64,000 bases of DNA, from the NCBI GenBank assembly GCA_026260175.1, contig JAKCWW010000012.1:1-64000 (forward strand), given 5' to 3'. The first letter of the stretch is position 1. Each line of letters opens with the position of its first letter. Made by a program: the position numbers and the translations under genes. The notes below the pieces were generated by a model that saw nothing but the letters and a program-made list of their open reading frames with translations, was not told the origin of the DNA and made no database searches. This document shows positions 1 to 9,965 of the stretch, piece after piece. This DNA comes from Reticulitermes lucifugus. Its lineage: Eukaryota > Arthropoda > Insecta > Blattodea > Rhinotermitidae.

Positions 1-49
1 AAAAAATATATCTTTGTTTTTTACTTTCCTCCTTTCTTAGTTTGGCTTC

Positions 50-284
50 TTTCCGCCTACTAATTGTAGGTGCAGAGGGTTATTGTTGAGCTTGATCACA
101 CTCAATGACACTCACACTCTCGGTAGGACTCCTCTGGATGACTGATCTCCCCTTCTCTGAGTCCTCTGCCTGCACAACACACAACATTCACAAGAGACAT
201 CCATGAACCCGGCGGGATCCGAACCCGCAATCCCAACAACCGTACGGTCGCAGACCTACGCCTTAGACCGCGCAGCCACCGTGA
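50..284 (-). mobile_element. SINE-B copy (tRNA-derived SINE)
   Basis: Read on the minus strand, a tRNA-like head runs from about 284 down to 200. It has a box A-like GCGCGGTCTAAGGCGTAGG and a box B-like GGGTTCGGATCCCG. The body follows (CATGGATGTCTCTTGTGAATG, AGGACTCCTACCGAGAG, GAGTGTGATCAAGCTCAAC). The 3' part ends in CCCTCTGCACCTACAATTAG, which matches the end of the copy at 45254-45480 rather than the copies at 44.3, 58.2 and 63.4 kb, so the family has at least two tail subtypes. I saw no clear target-site duplication. The open frame at 203-391 is only read-through of this SINE. SINEs of this kind are transcribed by RNA polymerase III from internal boxes and mobilised by LINE enzymes; that is family knowledge. 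Confidence 0.8.
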
Positions 285-316
285 GCGGCAAAAGGGTATG
301 TAATTTGTTGAATTTT

Positions 317-649
317 ATATTGTTCATTCCGTGCATTGCCGATAACCAATTCGCAAAACTCAAACAAAAAATACATAACATTTTTCCTTAGATATTTATA
401 TCACACTGAATATTCCTACATGTTTCGATCTACAAGGTATCATCATCAGGGAACCAAATGAAAGCAATATCGCATAAAACGAATTAACCACTTTTATACA
501 CATTTGACAGTCGCTTTTATGCGCTATTGTTTTGGTTTGGTTCCTTGATGATTATCTCTTGTGGATCGAAATATTTAGGAATATTCAGTGTGATATAAAT
601 GTCTAAGGAAAAATATTGTGCAGTTTGATGGTTGAATGTTGCGAATTGG
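317..649. mobile_element. Inverted-arm element with hammerhead-like cores (copy 1)
   Basis: Two arms of about 140 bases are inverted copies of each other: roughly 345-482 (minus) and 512-649 (plus). Each holds a hammerhead-ribozyme-like core. The left arm read on the minus strand has stem I GTTCC (454-450), CTGATGA (449-443), a weak stem II ending GATC (430-427), GAAA (426-423), CATG (422-419), TA (418-417) and stem I' GGAAT (416-412). The right arm has TTGATGA (545-551), GATCGAAA (564-571), TA (576-577) and GGAAT (578-582). The pair is bounded by an exact 12-base direct repeat, TTGTTGAATTTT, at 305-316 and 650-661, which I read as a target-site duplication. The left end runs 28 bases past its arm. 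There is no ORF between the arms. The design recalls Penelope-like terminal repeats, but that assignment is inference. Confidence 0.7.
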
Positions 650-1842
650 TTGTTGAATTTTGTTATTAATTTGTGTATAAACTTCGGATTGCATTCAATT
701 CGCTCGCTGTATCTCACAGGTGGCACCGCCGCTTTTTTGTTGTTGTAATTATTGACATAGAGGAAGATTTCCTGCTGCAGTTTAGTCACCTCTGTTATGT
801 ATCTCCAAAACAATTAAGTGCCTTACTGAACGGACCAATCACAAGCACGACGGAATGCTGACCGGAAAGGACGAACGGTATTTGTCACCTGAAGTAAGGG
901 CGGTATTACTTACAGCACCAATTGTAATGAAAACTAAAGCACTGACTTTGCTGCATATTATAAAAGAAAGCGGTTGCAGACATATGTACAAGTATCAAGT
1001 ACACTTAGTTTTTAGCCGATTTTAATTCCTGAAGACGAAAGCATATAGGTTTATTAAATCTGTGTGTTTGTGTTTCCGCATTTGAGCGAAGTGACATAAT
1101 TTCACGAAACTTGACATAAACATTTTACCATCAGAGGACATCCCAACGGTTTTATGGCTTCAAAGCACCGACATTATGTAAGGATTTAGGTAAAGAAAAG
1201 TACGCAAGAATTGGTAAGGAATGTTTTACTGAAATGAGAATAAAAACATTTCGACTCAGAAAATATTTCACTTTGACTTTCGGTTTGATGGAGATAACTA
1301 GTCAACGTTTGGAACTCGGCATGCAAAAGCCCGTAGACATAAATCGTATTTACCCTGTACATTTTTCGCGAAACATTATTTTTAAATCTGCAATTAATAC
1401 TATAGCAATTATGTGACAAATTATGATTTATCTGATAAATTGAACGTATACAGGATCTTACGTAACAGGTTCTTAACAAAAGCATGATACTAATAATACT
1501 GATAATTCAGTTTATCTTTCTTTTCTTGAGATTTCCTACGAATAAAACCTGGTTCACCCTGCAATATTTAAAGGTCTTGAGCCTTATTGAACCGCTTATA
1601 TTTAATGCTGCCCGAATATTTATCTAAATCTATAATCGTAGCTCTTTAGTACAAATTAACTTTTTCTTATAAGCTACCTCCTCGCTTATAACAAGATATT
1701 TTTTTTAAATTCCTTTTAACTCCCACACTTCTGCTAACAACCACGCTACCCAATCGATTCCTTCCTAGTGCAGCCATCTGTATATAATCTTTTACCTTAG
1801 TTAAAATAAAATAACAAAAACAATTATATGCAAAGTAATATT
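650..1842. other. Unassigned AT-rich stretch
   Basis: I recognise no gene or repeat here. Short open frames (673-861 plus, 1186-1485 minus) have no familiar motif and sit in ordinary AT-rich sequence. The block around 700-900 is a little richer in G+C than its surroundings, but I cannot name it. Confidence 0.5.
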
Positions 1843-2000
1843 CCTTGATTTTAGGCTTCCTTGATGAGATCTGCGCTCTTCTGGGATATTACGCGGCGTC
1901 GTGTCGTAATTTTTTACCGACGTTTCGGGACAACGTATCGGTTCTTTTTCAAATGTCAAAAGTCCGAGGAGAACGTCGGTAAACAATTTAAAATCAAAGG
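1843..2000. mobile_element. Decayed inverted-arm element (copy 2, same family as 39583-39803)
   Basis: On the plus strand it starts CCTTGATTTTAGGCTTCC, then AGATCTGCGCTCTTCTGGGA, GGCGTCGTG and CCGACGTTTCGGGACAACG. This is the same order and nearly the same sequence as the left half of the element at 39583-39803. A much shortened opposite arm follows at about 1957-2000: GAACGTCGGTAAACAATTT, then AAAATCAAAGG, which is complementary to the starting CCTTGATTTT. On the minus strand the GAAACGTCGG motif and the GTCCC side of stem II are intact, but the other side of stem II and CTGAAGA are eroded. No target-site duplication is clear. This is an older relative of the 39.6 kb copy. Confidence 0.65.
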
Positions 2001-2207
2001 AGAGACCTAAGCAAAATACGAGAATAGGATTCAAAGTGACGGTAAAGAAGTAAAGTAGGAGGGTGGGAAATAGATTTAACTGACTACGAAAGAACATGCC
2101 GTTCGGAGTGTTTTGAACACTGTAATACAATTCAGTTTCCTACAAAAGTAAATATTCAACAACAATCATCGTACCTGTGAACATGTTTAAGGAAGACCCT
2201 GTAGTCT

Positions 2208-2566
2208 GGAGTTATTTTTTGTTTGTTGGTTTGTTAATTTGTTTGGTTGGATCGTTTTGTTGGTTAGTTTAGTTTTGTTGGTTGGTTGGTTGTTTGGTTG
2301 GTTAGATGGTTCGTTAGTTGGTTTGGTTGGTTGATTTTGTTGCTTGTTTTGTTGGTTCGTTGGTTGACTTGGTTGTTTGGTTGATTTGTTATTTCGTTGA
2401 TTTAGTCTACTGGTTTTTTCCGTTTTTTATTTGCTTTGTTGGTTGGTTGGTTGGTGTTGGCTTGTTTTGATCAAATAATGATTTGTTTTTTGGGGGGGGT
2501 TTTTGATTTGTTAGTTGGTTGCTTTGGTTTCTTTGTTGTTTGGTTGCTTATCTGTTGCGTTATACT
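2208..2566 (+). repeat. GTTG/GTTTG-rich low-complexity tract
   Basis: About 360 bases are dominated by imperfect GGTTGGTT, TGTTGGTTG and GTTTGGTTGG words, with a run of eight or nine G at about 2493-2501. The plus strand is almost free of A and C, giving strong strand asymmetry. It is a degenerate tetranucleotide microsatellite (GGTT/GTTG). A G-rich strand like this could form G-quadruplex-like folds, but I make no functional claim. Confidence 0.8.
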
Positions 2567-3069
2567 ACTAGTTAGGGAGTGAAAGACTTGTAATTAACCT
2601 GTGACTGAACTGAGTATATTTTGATGTCGACAGTATGCTTTCCCTCAGTAATTATTATGAAAGGTTCTTGCTCTACAGGAGAATAGCGTCCAGCTTCCGA
2701 AGTTTCGTTTAACAGTAACTAATGTGGCAAATGGTGACCTTAGAGTTTCTAACATGGCGGCTATCTGCTTCGCACCAAATTCAATTAAAGTAAATGTTGT
2801 GGTTTGGAAGTGGTATTTCTTGTTATTAGATCAAAAGTTTAAGGCAGTGCTGAGCTGCTGCAGTTTGCGACATAGGAACGGGCGTTGTGTCCTGAGGACA
2901 GTTTGATAAAGTGTTCTCAAGACTGCTTAAATTAAAATATTATTCTCCGACAATCAACCTTGTAGATAAGGAGCAAATAGCCGAAGTTTCGAAAACAATC
3001 TTTTTTCAGTCAACAAGGCTTCTTAAGGTGAATGACTCAGACTGACTAATAGATACCTGGATAGGCAAA
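2567..3069. other. Unassigned stretch
   Basis: No gene, SINE, LINE or tandem structure is recognised. The open frame at 2724-2906 has no recognisable motif. Confidence 0.5.
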
Positions 3070-3245
3070 TGAAAAGAAATCAGATAACTGAAATATAAAA
3101 GTAAGAAATGAGAGATAAAGAAACTAAGAAGTAAAGAGAAAAAGAATGAGAGAAACGACATAAAATGTGAGATTTGTGTATGGAAATAAAACGTAATTAA
3201 AGAAAAATGACAGGAAACGAACATCGAAGGAGAAAAGAGGGAAGG
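3070..3245 (+). repeat. Purine-rich (GA/AAG) low-complexity tract
   Basis: The plus strand is dominated by A and G (GAAATGAGAGATAAAGAAAC, AGTAAAGAGAAAAAGAATGA and similar). The Phe/Ser/Leu-rich minus-strand frame at 3006-3281 is the composition shadow of this tract and not a gene. Confidence 0.7.
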
Positions 3246-3370
3246 GAAGTATTGAATTAGGTGATGTGAGTCATTCATCACATGAGCATCTTATAACGCA
3301 GACAAGGATGTGTCAGTCAAGTCGGAGTTTCGCTCGACCATGCTGATCTCTCAAGAAGACTTTGTGTTAT

Positions 3371-3412
3371 CGTATATACATATATGTATACATATATATA
3401 TATATATTTGCC
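3371..3412. repeat. (TA)n/(TATG)n microsatellite
   Basis: An imperfect run of TATATACATATATGTATACA followed by uninterrupted TA repeats, lying about 130 bases upstream of the 41-bp tandem array. Confidence 0.8.
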
Positions 3413-3540
3413 ATTAAAACTTCAAAACGTACACAATTTTCTGCTTGTTGCCTATAATCTAAACGTCAGTTAAGTGACCTTCTGTGGACTGAAAGACAGG
3501 GATTCCATTCCCTTAAAAACAGTAGAAATCTTGGTAAATA

Positions 3541-3909
3541 TGATCGGACAGACGCTGGTCCAAACAAATAGACTGAGTATATGATCGGACAGACGCTGGT
3601 CCAAACAAATAGACTGAGTATATGATNGGACAGACGCTGGTCCAAACAAATAGACTGAGTATATGATCGGACAGACGCTAGTCCAAACAAATAGACTGAG
3701 TATATGATCGGGCAGACGCTGGTCCAAACAAATAGACTGAGTATATGATCGGACAGACGCTGGTCCAAACAAATAGACTGAGTATATGATTGGACAGACG
3801 CTGGTCCAAACAAATAGACTGAGTATATGATCGGACAGACGCTAGTCCAAACAAATAGACTGAGTATATGATCGGACAGACGCTGGTCCAAACAAATAAA
3901 CTGAGTATC
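3541..3909. repeat. 41-bp tandem satellite, nine copies
   Basis: Nine head-to-tail units start at 3541, 3582, 3623, 3664, 3705, 3746, 3787, 3828 and 3869. The unit is TGATCGGACAGACGCTGGTC followed by CAAACAAATAGACTGAGTATA. Copies are almost identical: a few C/T, G/A or A/G changes, and one undetermined base (N) at 3627. Each unit holds a stable hairpin, GGAC-AGACGCTG-GTCC. Because 41 is not a multiple of three, all three minus-strand frames stay open and give a 41-residue periodic translation (VCPIIYSVYLFG, then DQRLSDHIL). The frames at 3466-3891 and 3470-3772 are therefore artefacts of the array. Near-identity suggests recent amplification or homogenisation. The true copy number may be larger if the assembly collapsed it. 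Confidence 0.95.
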
Positions 3910-4557
3910 GGATTCTTACTGCGGGCACTAATACAAGTATCAGACTGTTGGCATCGATGTGCTGCTGACAGTTAATGTTAGCCGGTAATTTTAATAAGTC
4001 TTCGTGTTTTGGTACAGTTGTGTGTGTGTGTACGTACACATGCTATATTGCCTTTGTAGTAATACACGCATACATAAGTATGGAAATATACTACATAGTG
4101 TTATCATACTACGTAGGATTATGCAGAACAATTTAATAAATTTAAATAGAATTATTTAATACTTGCCATTTCTTGCCTATTTTATGGTGTTTATTTTTAT
4201 CGCATTAGTTTTAGCAATGAAAGAACCCTAAGGTAAGTTCTTATCTGACCATGCTTATTTAGCGTTATCTACAGACTCCTTCTCTCTCTCTTTCTATAAT
4301 TACAACCCGTTTCTTACGATAGCTCAACTCGATTGATCTCATAATGCACGGTAGACAAAAAACTGAACTATAACACGACAAACGTCCATTTTTCATTTCT
4401 AAAGTTCCCAGTTTTAGGTAATGTATGAATAAAAAATGACCAGAGAATAAAGAGAAAGGGAAAACTGGACTGCGGCTTTGTTGCGTGAGAGCTGTACAGT
4501 GTTTGGTTTGCTTTAGGTGGCCAAACTTGTCATCTGATTGTTGGCGAAAATTTCACG
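3910..4557. other. Unassigned stretch
   Basis: No gene is recognised. A short (TG)n run at about 4018-4032 is the only simple repeat seen. The 3842-4039 minus-strand frame is the satellite tail read into unique sequence. Confidence 0.5.
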
Positions 4558-4891
4558 AAGAACGTTAAGATTTGTACTCGTCACCAAATATGTTTCGGTG
4601 GATCAAATCAAGTAGGAAGAGATGGGCGGCGCTTGTGGAGCGTATCGGGGGAGAAGATAAATATATACAGAGTTTGGTAGGGATTCACTAAGGAAAGAGA
4701 CCCCTTGGAAGCAGATGGAAGAAATTATTAGAGTGGATCATAAAAGAATAGAGTGGGGGATGCAGACTTCATTAACCTGGCTCAGAATAGGTAGAAGTGG
4801 CGGGCTGTTTGAACACGGTATTGAAATGTAGGGTTCCATAGAAGGCGGCCCCTTTCTAATTGCTTCTCAAAGACAACTCTGTTCATTCTAG
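4558..4891 (+). mobile_element. LINE 3' relic (C-terminal region of ORF2, decayed)
   Basis: Read across shifted frames, the plus strand recalls the C-terminal end of a common insect LINE polyprotein. The pieces are a decayed SSPNIIRVIK-RMRWAGHVAR-like block (4580-4640), a KRPLGRP-like block (CCCCTTGGAAG, about 4702), then DADFINLAQNR followed by KWRAVLNTV (about 4755-4825), with the 3' end near 4891. Stops and frame changes break it throughout, so it is not coding. A SINE-A in opposite orientation begins about 12 bases downstream. The reverse-transcriptase core and the 5' end are missing, as is usual for 5'-truncated LINE copies. The clade is not certain. Confidence 0.6.
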
Positions 4892-4902
4892 TTTTTTTGT
4901 GT

Positions 4903-5168
4903 AAAGGGCCCCGCAGCAGATGCTACGAACGCACCGCAGCCTTGAGGCTTATTTTGCAACCCTGTGATGAAGATGATTAGTTTTTCGTTTTTCCTTGTAA
5001 TGGGCACAAGTGGAATGAAATTGACAGGGGAAAACCGAAGTACTCGGGGAAAATCCTGTCCCAGTGCCACGTTGTCCACCACAAATCCCACATGGACTGA
5101 CCCGGGATCGAACCCGGGCCTCCGCGGTGAGAGGCCGACGACTAACAGCCTGAGCCATGGCACGGCCT
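4903..5168 (-). mobile_element. SINE-A copy (tRNA-derived SINE)
   Basis: On the minus strand the head is GGCCGTGCCATGGCTCAGGC (box A region), then a box B-like GGGTTCGATCCCGGG near 5100-5115. The body includes GTGGTGGACAACGTGGCACT, CGAGTACTTCGGTTTTCCCC and TGTCAATTTCATTCCACTTG. The 3' end is AAGCCTCAAGGCTGCGG, then GCATCTGCTGCGGGGCCC. It matches the copies at 11256, 19098 and 62085 over its whole length. Three overlapping frames in this region (4888-5163, 4949-5158, 4964-5197) are SINE read-through. I found no convincing target-site duplication. Confidence 0.9.
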
Positions 5169-6285
5169 TACTTCCATCGAGTTACTTATTTTGTTAATAA
5201 TACAATAAAAGCAGTTTTGTGTGTATAACAAATTACTTTCAGCTGTGTGGTTTAGAAAATTATGCACTTCAATCTTCAACATTTCATTACTAGTGCAGAA
5301 AACTCTGTAGAATTGAACGGTTTAGACAACATGTCAATAGAGATGGAAGGTACTACAAATTTTGCTTTTGGAGCGCATACGTTCTTCTTTGTGGGCGTCT
5401 GTTACGCATTGCGTAATGCCTTGATATATAAAAATGGCAAGGTAGTTTGGCTGAAGGCAAAGTTGAAACTAGCTGCTGCAGAAGGAGACCAGTTAGAACA
5501 TTTTGTCCATAGACGTGTTCAATATTGGACCTCACGGTCTCTGGACTTGGAACCACAACTATAGCAGCACCGCCCACCACTGTTGCAGGATTCCATATCT
5601 ACCTCAGCGATTACTGGCGTTAACGAAATTCATAATCCTCGCTTTGCAAGCGTATTACATGTACTGGTCCAAATGGCTTTACCATTGCCAGCGAAGCCTT
5701 TGATCTGTAGGCTGTTCACCGGAAAAGCTTTTGTTATGTTTCGAAGACTACTGCTCGCATAAAAGCTGCAAGTGTCAGCACATAGTGATGACACTTTGCA
5801 AAGGCCATTGAGACAACCACACTTCGATTGGTCAAGTGTCTGAAGAAGCTTTGGAGTCCAACAGACAATAAAGGGAAGGAGCATCTGCAATACAATGCAA
5901 GATCTAATATACATATCACTTCTGAGTTCACATCCATTCATATTTTACGTGAAAAGTTTCCCAGAAATGGAACAGAGGATGTATCTGCTGAGGTCCACCA
6001 AATTCAGAATTGCCTATGAAGGCTGACTTTAATCTAAGTTATAAAACTGTACATAAAACTTTATTTCGCACCTCGCAGAGAGCAGAATCTGTAACATCTA
6101 GAAAAATCCAATAAGTTAGTGTTGTTTTAGGGGTAAATATTGATACTTTGTGTAAGAGTGACAGGTATAGGAGGCATATAAATAAAATGTAAGGTCAAAA
6201 TTGAGGGTTTCTTCGTAATAAAGCAAGTGATTTATATTTAGATCTAGAATGAATTATACAAAATTTTAACTTTATCTCTTGTTTA
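5169..6285. other. Unassigned stretch with an open frame at 5262-5564
   Basis: The plus-strand frame at 5262-5564 (100 codons, starting MHFNLQHFITSAENSVELNG) is one of the longer frames not explained by a known repeat. A second frame at 5828-6019 ends in HILREKFPRNGTEDVSAEVH. The two are separated by stops and lie in different frames. They could be parts of a decayed transposon ORF or chance frames. I recognise no domain, catalytic motif or splice pattern, so no gene is called. Confidence 0.3.
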
Positions 6286-6545
6286 TATGGGTGTGGAACT
6301 TGCTCTCTTATAGTAAGGGAATAGCAGAGGCTGGAAGTGCTGCAGAAGAGTAAGCTTAGGAAAATACTTGGAGCAAAGACAGCGGAAATTACAGGAGACT
6401 GGAGAGTATTGCGTATTAAGGAACTTTATGTTTTGTATTCTTCGCCAAATATTCTTCGGGTGATCACGTCAACGCAAATGAGATGAGCGAGGTATGTGGC
6501 AGGCATTAGAGAGAAGGGAAATCCATACGGGGTGTTTGGTGGTAA
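6286..6545 (+). mobile_element. LINE ORF2 C-terminal relic
   Basis: Reading the plus strand across frames gives KSKLRKILGAKTAEITGDWR, then IKELYVLYSSPNILRVITS and, after a stop, ARYVAGIREKGNPYGVF and GGKRL. This follows the order of the familiar insect LINE C-terminal block (VLRKIFGPKRDEVTGEWR, LHNEELHDLYSSPNI, MRWAGHVARMGE, VGKPEGKRPLGRP). Stops break it, the polymerase core is absent and the 3' end is lost. It belongs to the same broad LINE group as 4558-4891, 14750-14905, 25985-26165 and 40430-40775. Confidence 0.65.
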
Positions 6546-9500
6546 ACGGCTTGTAGATAAAAACGTCCAGAGTTTTTCTTTGTAATGGTTCAAACTTAAA
6601 GAGCTTATAACAAACCTTGTTTTTGATAAGAATTTGCTTTTGGGCACCTAAAATCCCCAAAATTTATATTTTACGTATGAGTATTGGGGTGGCCGAGGAC
6701 TGTGTCCTTTAGATTTATACCTAGTACATAGGATTTAGTATGAAGCTATTGGCACTTGCTTGCTGAAGCACAGTGCTGTCACAGTTATTAACGTTTCAGG
6801 AAAACTTACTTACACACATCGGTTTCTTAGTCACTAAAGCAGGTTTTACGCACCTGACACAATAAATAGGCAGGTGCTCATTGTTAGGAAATAGACACTA
6901 AAATTTATTGAAAGTACTGATATTTCAAGAACTGATAATCTAACGCATCGCTTCGTCACCATTACCATTATTATCACCATCGCCATCATCATTATTATAT
7001 TCAAATGGTAAGCAAATAATAAATACAGTCGAACTCAGTTGTAACGTAGCGTAGAAGTCTTTAAAAAATTCTTCATTTCAATACAATAACTAACCTCATT
7101 TCGTAACAGAAGAAGGTTAAATTTCCACCAATTGACAATTACAATCTATTCACATTTTAACGTTTTTATTATGGCACTGTATTTAAAATTCCGTTTTAAT
7201 TATAAGGAACATATATTGCACTAATTCTTAAATTAGTAATACTTTGTCTTATGTGGAAGTTTTCTGTAGAAGTTATGTGGAAAATAAATGTTCTGGTACC
7301 ACATGTTCGTTTACTGTAAAAGAACATACAGTTAAATAAGTAAGCAAATACGTATTTTTAAAACATACAAATATTTGCTTTTCTAACGGAGCACAATGCT
7401 TTCTCTGTGAGGTAGGAAATGAATATTTATGTTTTACATTGCTACTAACGCAAACAAAAGAGTCGAAACGCATTTTTTATTAGAAAAACAAGCGTGATAA
7501 AGAATTTATTCTTTACATTATAAGTTACTGAACTACGTTCAGGTTGGTATTCAAATGGAAACCTTCGGTTATGGTAAACTAAACGTGAAGGCATTATGAA
7601 TAATGTGTGTTACAATTAATAATACTAATGTAAGGGGGTTGTCAGGAAATGTAGGTTAGGCGCACAATTGAGTCTTCTCATATCTCTCAAATTTGCTTTA
7701 TCATTTCCAGATCCTGCGACTAAACTTTTGTATGCAGTCTTATCTTTCTCTTGCGTGCCTCATGTCCTAAAATGTACTATGTTCAAAGTATAGTATAGTA
7801 TCCTTCATTTAAAACTTCCTCTTGGACACCCATACAAGATCACCTAAAGTAATATATTTTTTGATTAACTCCCTTGTTATAAACAGGAAACATAAATGCA
7901 TATATTCCATCAGGTGTCGTGGACTTCAAAACCTAGTACTTTATCTCTTTCTGGATAACGACACCTCGCAGTCTGGCAGAAGCTTGCGAACGTTTTAGAG
8001 ACATATTTCTGGACTGAATTCGCGCCTCCGGAAATTGTTTCAAAACATGCGTTCTTTTCGAATTTGTTTATTTCACGCTGATGGTAATAGAAAAGATATT
8101 TGTTCACCAGTAAACAGTACTGTGCGACCATTGTGTTATCACACCGGCCCTTGCTACAAATGCTTTCAAACGGTCCACTCATTCTCGCAACAGCGAAAAT
8201 ATATATTTCTATCTCGAATCAACCAACAAATTTTCCCTACAATTCCCCAGCGTCTGGGGCCGCAAACCTGAGTCCTGAAGTGAATATGCTTTACTTCGAG
8301 CATTTTGCATAACCCAGAAGATGATGATGCGAAAATTCACGGCCTTAACATGTTGCAATTTTAAATCTTGCATATTGGGTGTTGCTGGTACTAACTATAT
8401 TTCCTACAATATGAAAGCAGTAGTTTTGACCTAACAAATGAGGTGTCACAATAAAGAATTTTTGTCTAATTCCATTTACATTTCACAGCCGACTAAATTT
8501 ATTTTTCTGCTTATTCAGAATACTGTGGGCCTTTTAAATCTGCTTTACTGCCCATTTCCTTTGTCTTTTAAAGCACTATTTTTGAGTTTCCAGTATTTTT
8601 CAACTGTCACACCCTTTCTTTCATCTCCACTCTCTTCGCTTGGATCCTGCAAACACTAAAGTGTAGCCTACTTCCTTCATTAGGCCTATAAAAATTAACT
8701 GTGAGCCGAAGGTGAAACCACAGCTGAGGCTGCTTTGATCTCAAAACGCTAGATTCTCCGTTCAGTGCTGAATTTTTGATACTGTAATCCTTTTTAAAAC
8801 CTCTTTGATTATAATAGAATTTCCCAAGTCTGTAAATTGTTTTAACTTTTTCTCTTCTTTAGTTACAATATACGTGAGTAAATTTCACATTTAATCTTCA
8901 TGTCAAACTTTTAACTTATTTTGGAAGCAATAAAATAACTTATTAATATAATTTTATCGGGAAGATAATATAAAATATATTTATGTAATTTAAGCTACAC
9001 TGTCTTCATAATACAACAAATCCGCATGCATAATTAGAAAGTTACGTACTTTGTTAATATTAAATAACCCATATGAAAACCAATAGTAAGCCTGACAATA
9101 TCTGGAAAATAAAATTATCGCAATAAATGTAATATGTAGGACTTGTATTTGACAGTTTTAATTATCAACTTTTCATAAACATAACGGTATGAGTAACAGA
9201 ATAATTAATTAAACCTTTTAATTATCCTACAGTAATTACTTTAAAGTCTGCGCATGACAAAGGTGAAATCAAAATTGCACAGGGAAACTGACGACACTAA
9301 ATGAGACCAAATATTTCAAGCTTAAATTCCAGATACAGTGTGTTCACGAAGAGCTTTATCTATGGCTTTCCTTGGGTATTCAGAATGTGTGGATCTGAAA
9401 GGCAGCTGTGAAAGCTCCAAGTTTCTTGTGATGGTCTGTCAAACCTTTAGACGTTTTTCCTTAATAAGCGTTCTGAGCTAAAAGGTTTCGTGTTCGATGG

Positions 9501-9774
9501 TCAGACGGGAGGCAGAAGTACGGACAGGAAAGACGGACTTAACTTAAGTCCGACTAGAAATTGAACTACTTTCAATAAATCGAGAAGAGAAATAAATTCA
9601 GAGACAGGAGAAAGTAAAAGGGGGAAAGAAAGAAAAGAAAGGCACTGACCGCATACAGAGTGCTGGCCGGATAACCATTTGCAGAAATTGGATTGTAGAA
9701 ACAAGCATAAAGGCGTCTCTCGTGTGTTCAATTTAGGATATGTGTTCTTAAGTGTAATTCCGTCTTTAGGCACA
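6546..9774. other. Unassigned AT-rich stretch
   Basis: About 3.2 kb contains no recognisable gene. A degenerate trinucleotide run (CCATTACCATTATTATCACC and following, 6958-6998) is the only simple repeat I noted. Short frames at 7910-8182 (minus), 8035-8312 and 8438-8659 (plus) have no recognisable motif. Confidence 0.5.
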
Positions 9775-9965
9775 TTCGAAAAGTAACGAAAAGCGACTAC
9801 TAGCTTCGTTATGTCCGTCCGTCCTTCCTACTGGCTTTTCGTTCAGCTATCTCTCTGTCGGCATGGAACAATTTGGCTCCTACTAGTTGAATTTTCATGA
9901 AATAAGATATTTTAGGATTTTTCGAAAACTCGTCAAGAACATTCAAGTTTCATTAAAATCTGAAA
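9775..9965 (-). repeat. Decayed interspersed repeat D, copy 1
   Basis: On the minus strand the order of words matches 59695-59895 on the plus strand. A block near TTTTAATGAAACTTGAATG comes first, then GTAGGAGCCAAATTGTTCC, GACAGAGAGATAGCTGAACG, GGACGGACGGACATAACGAA and TAGTAGTCGCTTTTCG. By eye the last 36 bases agree at roughly three positions in four, with weaker agreement upstream. A GGACGGACGG-rich tail is common in old insect repeats. The family is not identified. Confidence 0.5.

Noticed and set aside
3466-3891. Long minus-strand frames with a 41-residue repeat that look like a repetitive protein
   Set aside because: They are the 41-bp tandem satellite read in three frames; the period is not a multiple of three, so all frames stay open.
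3541-3909. Satellite hammerhead ribozyme
   Set aside because: A GGAC/GTCC hairpin followed by AAAC is present in each unit, but no CTGANGA box lies at the required position, so the core is incomplete.
5086-5165. tRNA gene candidates at SINE heads (also 11.5, 19.3, 45.3, 58.4 and 62.1 kb)
   Set aside because: Box A and box B words are present but continue into SINE bodies shared between copies; no complete cloverleaf with acceptor stem was found.
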